Part shown: positions 60,449 to 64,000 of the stretch, one piece after another
Position numbering within the stretch: position 1 is the stretch's first letter
Layout: the number at the start of each line of letters is the position of its first letter
Assembly (NCBI RefSeq): GCF_001524445.2
Contig: NZ_CP013419.1
Span: 1 to 64,000, forward strand
Length of the DNA: 64,000 nucleotides
DNA from: Burkholderia savannae
GTDB taxonomy: Bacteria; Pseudomonadota; Gammaproteobacteria; Burkholderiales; Burkholderiaceae
Direction of reading: 5' to 3'
Notes under the pieces: model-generated
Told to the model about the DNA's origin: nothing
What the model saw: only the letters and a program-made list of their open reading frames with translations
Database searches by the model: none
Made by a program: the position numbers and the translations under genes

Positions 60449-62107
60449 ATGAAACCTCGTATCTGGCCGTACATACTTGGGTTTATCTTGATCGCGCTGG
60501 GTTGGACAATCATCGTGATGACGCGGCATTATCACTATTGGCAAGCAACGGGACAGGAGATGCCAGGCATGGTGGGTAGCATTCGAAACGGTGTATTGGT
60601 TGCACTCGGTGTCGTTGCGGCGATCTTCGCCGTGAGCTACGTCTGGCTGCATATTGGCTCCGCTGAACCCGCATCGGCGGTCACAAGCACGGCATCGACT
60701 GCGCCGACAATGTCGGCTATGGTCCTACCTGGGAACAACGGTGCCCCGGAACTGCTCGCTCAGTCAGGCGGAAAATTCGTGTTGGAAGTGCGTGGCCTGG
60801 GGCTCGTCACGGGAAATGAGACAAATGAAGAGATTTGGAAGGCTATTGAAGCCAAGGCAGACAATCACTCCACATACATGTCGCAAAATTCCGCCGACTA
60901 TCCTGCCAATGAAGATGAGCGTATGACTGATCTAGGCGTCGGGACAGGCCTGAGCTTCCAACTGGCGGCCCATCATTCCGTTGACTATTGGCCGGTCCCG
61001 GTGTTCATTTGGGAGCCGCCGAAAGCACCGCACGTTAGTCGGCCAGCTAATGAGCTTTCTGGTATTCGACAGGAGGCAAGCCTAGGCGTCACGCTCTTGC
61101 TGTGGCAAGAAGACGCGAACACGGACGACGGTGCAACCATCATCGAGAAGCTGTTCGCATTCTTCGACGCACATCCGGACGTGCCCGAGGCGGTTATCGT
61201 CACGTTTGATGGAGCGGCGACCCGCAAACTCAATCAGACACCCGGCTACGTGGACACGTTCAAGCAGTCCAACCTTCCTACGATGCCGGACAGCATGGTC
61301 GCGATGCTCGTGTCCCGCTCGGATCGCGTCGACCAACTGATTCGTCCCTACGCCGTCGAGCAGACGGAAAACGTCGACAAGAACACGACCGAATACGATA
61401 TTACCAAGCTGTGGAATTTCTTCTGGGAGAGGAACAACGGAGAAGGGCCGGGCAGCTTTGAAGCGTACTATCAAGAGCAGCAGAAGGCGGCGGGCATCCA
61501 TCCGCGCGCTTTTCTCGGCTTCATGTCGGCGCAATGGTGGCAGACACAACTCCCCGATTTCTGGAAAACGATCAGCAACAAAGGCCCGGGCGAGTTCAAT
61601 CCGACGCCGTACATCCCGGTGCGCTGGACGACTTGGCAGGTGAAGCAATTCGACAACGCGCCGCTGCTCGGCTACCTGCATCGGCCCATCGACGTGAAGC
61701 TCGCCGATGCGCACGGCAAGCCGCTGAAGACCGCGCAGCAGGCGCAAGCGCTCAAGGCGGGGTGGCAGCAAGCCGTCGATACGCTGCCCACCGGCGAAAC
61801 GCCGAAGCGGATCTTCTATGATACGACGGGCGATCGCGCGTGGGTCGCGCCGATCAACCAGGCGCTCGCGCAAAGCGGGCCGTCCGCGCCGAGTCTCGAT
61901 GACGTGAAGGAAGGCTACGACATCGGCCGCCGGATCGGGAACACGGGCATTAGCTCGCCGTTGGTGCAGATCGGACTCGGCCTGATCGCCGGTTACAACG
62001 AAGGCGGAGCCAGCGCCACGATCAATCGGCGGCCGAACGGTACGGCGACGATCGTGATGGTGAGCCCGCCGACGCAGAAGCAACCGGACGTGAATCCTTT
62101 CCGATAA
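60449..62107 (+). CDS. tla3: Type VI lipase adaptor Tla3-like protein (DUF2875)
   Basis: A 552-residue protein with two N-terminal hydrophobic helices (Y-I-L-G-F-I-L-I-A-L-G-W and G-V-L-V-A-L-G-V-V-A-A) followed by a large soluble domain. It contains W-P-V-P-V-F-I-W-E-P-P, L-L-L-W-Q-E-D and the G-A-G/Y-N-E-G C-terminal region of DUF2875. In P. aeruginosa the DUF2875 protein Tla3 loads Tle3 onto VgrG2b in the periplasm. Here it directly follows the lipase gene. Confidence 0.85.
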   Translation: MKPRIWPYILGFILIALGWTIIVMTRHYHYWQATGQEMPGMVGSIRNGVLVALGVVAAIFAVSYVWLHIGSAEPASAVTSTASTAPTMSAMVLPGNNGAPELLAQSGGKFVLEVRGLGLVTGNETNEEIWKAIEAKADNHSTYMSQNSADYPANEDERMTDLGVGTGLSFQLAAHHSVDYWPVPVFIWEPPKAPHVSRPANELSGIRQEASLGVTLLLWQEDANTDDGATIIEKLFAFFDAHPDVPEAVIVTFDGAATRKLNQTPGYVDTFKQSNLPTMPDSMVAMLVSRSDRVDQLIRPYAVEQTENVDKNTTEYDITKLWNFFWERNNGEGPGSFEAYYQEQQKAAGIHPRAFLGFMSAQWWQTQLPDFWKTISNKGPGEFNPTPYIPVRWTTWQVKQFDNAPLLGYLHRPIDVKLADAHGKPLKTAQQAQALKAGWQQAVDTLPTGETPKRIFYDTTGDRAWVAPINQALAQSGPSAPSLDDVKEGYDIGRRIGNTGISSPLVQIGLGLIAGYNEGGASATINRRPNGTATIVMVSPPTQKQPDVNPFR

Positions 62108-62116
62108 GGAGCCGGT

Positions 62117-62380
62117 ATGCGCGGCGTGATTCGCATCGGTGATTCGACCTCGCACGGCGGTCGCGTCGAAACGGGCCGCGAAGGCTCGACAGTGATGGGG
62201 CGGGCGGTGGCCTGCGTCGGCGACCGCTGTATCTGCCCGATGGAAGGTGCCGATCATTGCGTGATCATCGAAGGGGACGAGAGCGTTCGCATCGATGGTC
62301 GCGCCGTTGCATGCGACGGGCACAAAACATCGTGCGGAGCCGCGCTCATCTCGTCGATTTCAACATCGGGGCGCGTGTGA
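62117..62380 (+). CDS. PAAR-domain spike tip protein
   Basis: An 87-residue PAAR protein (I-R-I-G-D-S-T-S-H-G-G near the start; C-I-C-P-M-E-G-A; V-A-C-D-G-H-K-T-S-C-G-A), with the His/Cys positions that bind the metal at the tip. AAGGAG lies before the ATG at 62117. It caps the VgrG trimer and completes the spike cluster. Confidence 0.93.
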   Translation: MRGVIRIGDSTSHGGRVETGREGSTVMGRAVACVGDRCICPMEGADHCVIIEGDESVRIDGRAVACDGHKTSCGAALISSISTSGRV

Positions 62381-62582
62381 TGGAACGTGTCGGCTGGGAT
62401 GGGGTAATTGTCCGATTCGTGCAAAATCTGCGACTACATTCGTGGCGCAGCTGTGCGTACAGTCGGAGCTGATCGCAACGCGGTTCGCGACTGCATTGGT
62501 GTGGAGTTCCGACAATCGCTGTTTGTCGCCAATCTTTTCCGCGAGTGGGCCGCATGGCGTCGAGCGTCACTGCGAGATGGTC

Positions 62583-64000
62583 TCAACCGTCCAACAGTCC
62601 CGTGCTTGCCGCACCCATTGCCTGAGCGAAGGGCCAGCGGCGCGCGATCATGCAGTCGGTCGTCAGCAGCAACGAGGCGATGGAGATCGCATTCTGCAGC
62701 GCCGAGCGCGCAACTTTGACAGGATCGACGATGCCGGCCGCAATCATGTCGCCATATACGGCATTGGCGGCGTCATAGCCGAACGCCCCGGACGCTGCGT
62801 CTACCGTATGCACGACAGCCTGCGCATCGGCGCCGGCGTTCTCGGCGATTTGGCGCAGCGGCGAAGCAAGGGCATCGTGGACGATGCGAGCGCCCGTGCG
62901 CTGCGCGTCCGTGAAGCCAGCACCGCCTTGCTCGAGCGTGCGGCGTGCGCGTAGCAATGCGACGCCGCCGCCCGGCACGATGCCTTCCTCCATCGCGGCG
63001 CGTGTCGCATGCAGCGCGTCCTCGAAGCGATTCTTGCGTTCACGCAGCGCGGTTTCCGTCGCAGCTCCAACCCGAATCACCGCGACGCCGCCCGCGAGCT
63101 TAGTCAGGCGGCGGGCCACCGCGTCGCGTTCGTAGCCCGGCGGCATCGCATCGAGCCGAGTACGCAGCACGCGAATTCTATCGTCGATGTGCTTGCGCTC
63201 ACCCCGTCCGGCGATGATCGTCGTCGTATCACGGGAGATTTCGACACGGCGTGCGGCACCGAGCTCGTCGAGCGTCGTGCGCTCGAGCGTGCGTCCTGTC
63301 TGAGGGGAAATGACTGTCGCGCCCGTGAGCGCCGCGAGATCGGCTAACTGCTCGGTGCGCGCCTCGCCGAATCCGGGGGAGCGAATCGCGCAGGATTTCA
63401 GAGTGCCGCGGAGATGATTGACGACGAGGGTGGCCAGCGCTTCGCCTTCCACTTCGTTCGCGACGACGAGTAGCGGCTTGCCGGTGCTACTGAGGGCGTC
63501 GAGCAGCGGCAACAACTGCCCGATCCCGCTGACGTTCATGTCGCAAAGTAGAATGCGTGGTTCTTCGAGCACGACGTGGTGGCTGTCCGGTTCGACGAAC
63601 AGCGGCGACAGATAGCCGCGTTCGACTAGCGAGCCATCCACGGTTTCGAGTTCGTCATCGAGCGTCGTGCCGTCTTCTATGCTGATCGCGCCCTCCTTCC
63701 CAACGCGCTCCACGGCTTGCGCGACGATGGCACCGATCGTGATGTCACCACTCGCGGATATCGTCGCTATCTGGCGCATTTCGTCGGCGCTCGCGCACGG
63801 ACGGGCGATGCGGTGCAATTCGGCGATCACATTTTTCCCGGCCGCCTCGATCGCACGCTTGAGCGCCATGGGATCGTGCCCGGCCGTCACGCATTTGATG
63901 CCCTCGACCACGATCGCCTGGGCGAGCGTCGTAGCTGTGGTCGTTCCGTCTCCCGCCACTTCGCTTGTGCGTGTCGCGACTTCGCGCAGCAAGCGCGCGC
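62583..64000 (-). CDS. groEL: GroEL chaperonin paralogue (5' end outside the window)
   Basis: A 60-kDa chaperonin, open at the right edge; about 472 residues are visible. Diagnostic motifs: A-G-D-G-T-T-T-A-T (ATP site), G-K-E-G-A-I-S-I-E-D-G, S-P-L-F-V, and E-E-G-I-V-P-G-G-G-V-A-L. It ends S-T-G-L-L-D-G without the G-G-M repeat tail of the housekeeping GroEL, and its sequence is divergent in the apical domain (residues corresponding to L-A-A-L-T-G-A-T). It is therefore probably an accessory groEL copy, as Burkholderia often carry several. Confidence 0.92.
   Translation of the reverse strand, partial: ARLLREVATRTSEVAGDGTTTATTLAQAIVVEGIKCVTAGHDPMALKRAIEAAGKNVIAELHRIARPCASADEMRQIATISASGDITIGAIVAQAVERVGKEGAISIEDGTTLDDELETVDGSLVERGYLSPLFVEPDSHHVVLEEPRILLCDMNVSGIGQLLPLLDALSSTGKPLLVVANEVEGEALATLVVNHLRGTLKSCAIRSPGFGEARTEQLADLAALTGATVISPQTGRTLERTTLDELGAARRVEISRDTTTIIAGRGERKHIDDRIRVLRTRLDAMPPGYERDAVARRLTKLAGGVAVIRVGAATETALRERKNRFEDALHATRAAMEEGIVPGGGVALLRARRTLEQGGAGFTDAQRTGARIVHDALASPLRQIAENAGADAQAVVHTVDAASGAFGYDAANAVYGDMIAAGIVDPVKVARSALQNAISIASLLLTTDCMIARRWPFAQAMGAASTGLLDG

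Noticed and set aside
62295..62954. 219-residue plus-strand frame across PAAR and groEL ends
   Set aside because: Overlaps two well-supported genes and has no start signal.

Overview
The window looks like a conjugative accessory element (a plasmid or an integrative conjugative element) of a Burkholderia-type beta-proteobacterium, joined to or carrying chromosome-like cargo. This placement rests on the high GC, the H-NS proteins with the KYR(D/N)P...TW(S)G(K/R)G signature, the type VI secretion spike cluster with a Tle3-type lipase, the IS66 and IS3 elements, and the type IVb pilus genes typical of conjugative elements in this group. No rRNA, tRNA or CRISPR array was seen.

Layout. 1-6.7 kb (+): a thin (type IVb) conjugative pilus operon, pilO (end only), pilP, pilQ, pilR, pilS, pilV, then a Cys-rich secreted protein; all junctions overlap or are very short. 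6.7-16.1 kb (-): a CAP-domain lipoprotein, a small lipoprotein, a decayed gene duplication, and an operon in which a coiled-coil protein precedes a large FlhC-like regulator and two small proteins. This operon is split by IS66 copy 1. A NERD-domain protein follows. 16.5-25.0 kb (+): DNA metabolism and a leading-region-like array: two small proteins, a protein of unknown function, SSB (with a lost stop codon), a zinc-finger/Toprim primase, then a strong promoter flanked by twin operators driving eight consecutive small orphan genes and an ISL3-type transposase-like protein. 25.0-27.1 kb (-): two small membrane proteins and a ParM/StbA-type partition operon with a phased repeat array.

27.1-41 kb is a cargo zone: a tyrosine recombinase, a DUF5677-like protein, an orphan 365-residue protein, and an XRE regulator with an AAA+ ATPase and a subtilisin-like protease. 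The last pair matches the known IetAS anti-phage/plasmid-stability pair and is bracketed by imperfect 41-bp direct repeats. A MITE-like element and an inverted IS66 copy 2 follow. 40.3-46.8 kb: a protein with a Lar-like zinc domain, an unknown protein, a DUF1173 protein, a shortened topoisomerase III, and a membrane protein whose 3' end is cut by an IS3 element.

46.8-55 kb is an islet of more AT-rich genes: two H-NS paralogues, a SET-domain methyltransferase, an AraC regulator, a GNAT acetyltransferase and a polyamine-type ABC transporter (two permeases and a binding protein, no ATPase). 55.4-62.4 kb: a T6SS cluster vgrG - tle3 - tla3 - PAAR with no recognisable immunity gene. The window ends inside a groEL paralogue on the minus strand.

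Most notable observations: (i) a shared motif, GRAACTTGACT-N17-NNNTGG with invariant spacing, upstream of four separate minus-strand genes or operons, suggesting an element-wide regulon; (ii) a 42-bp-period array of paired 11-mers upstream of the ParM gene; (iii) an IS66 carrying an antisense ribbon-helix-helix-like gene with four GTTACC palindromes, one lying on the transposase stop codon; (iv) both IS66 copies have perfect 8-bp target duplications, so the 23-kb segment between the inverted copies is in its ancestral orientation; (v) the SSB stop-codon loss; (vi) the bracketed XRE-IetAS module; (vii) the lipase cluster lacking an immunity gene.
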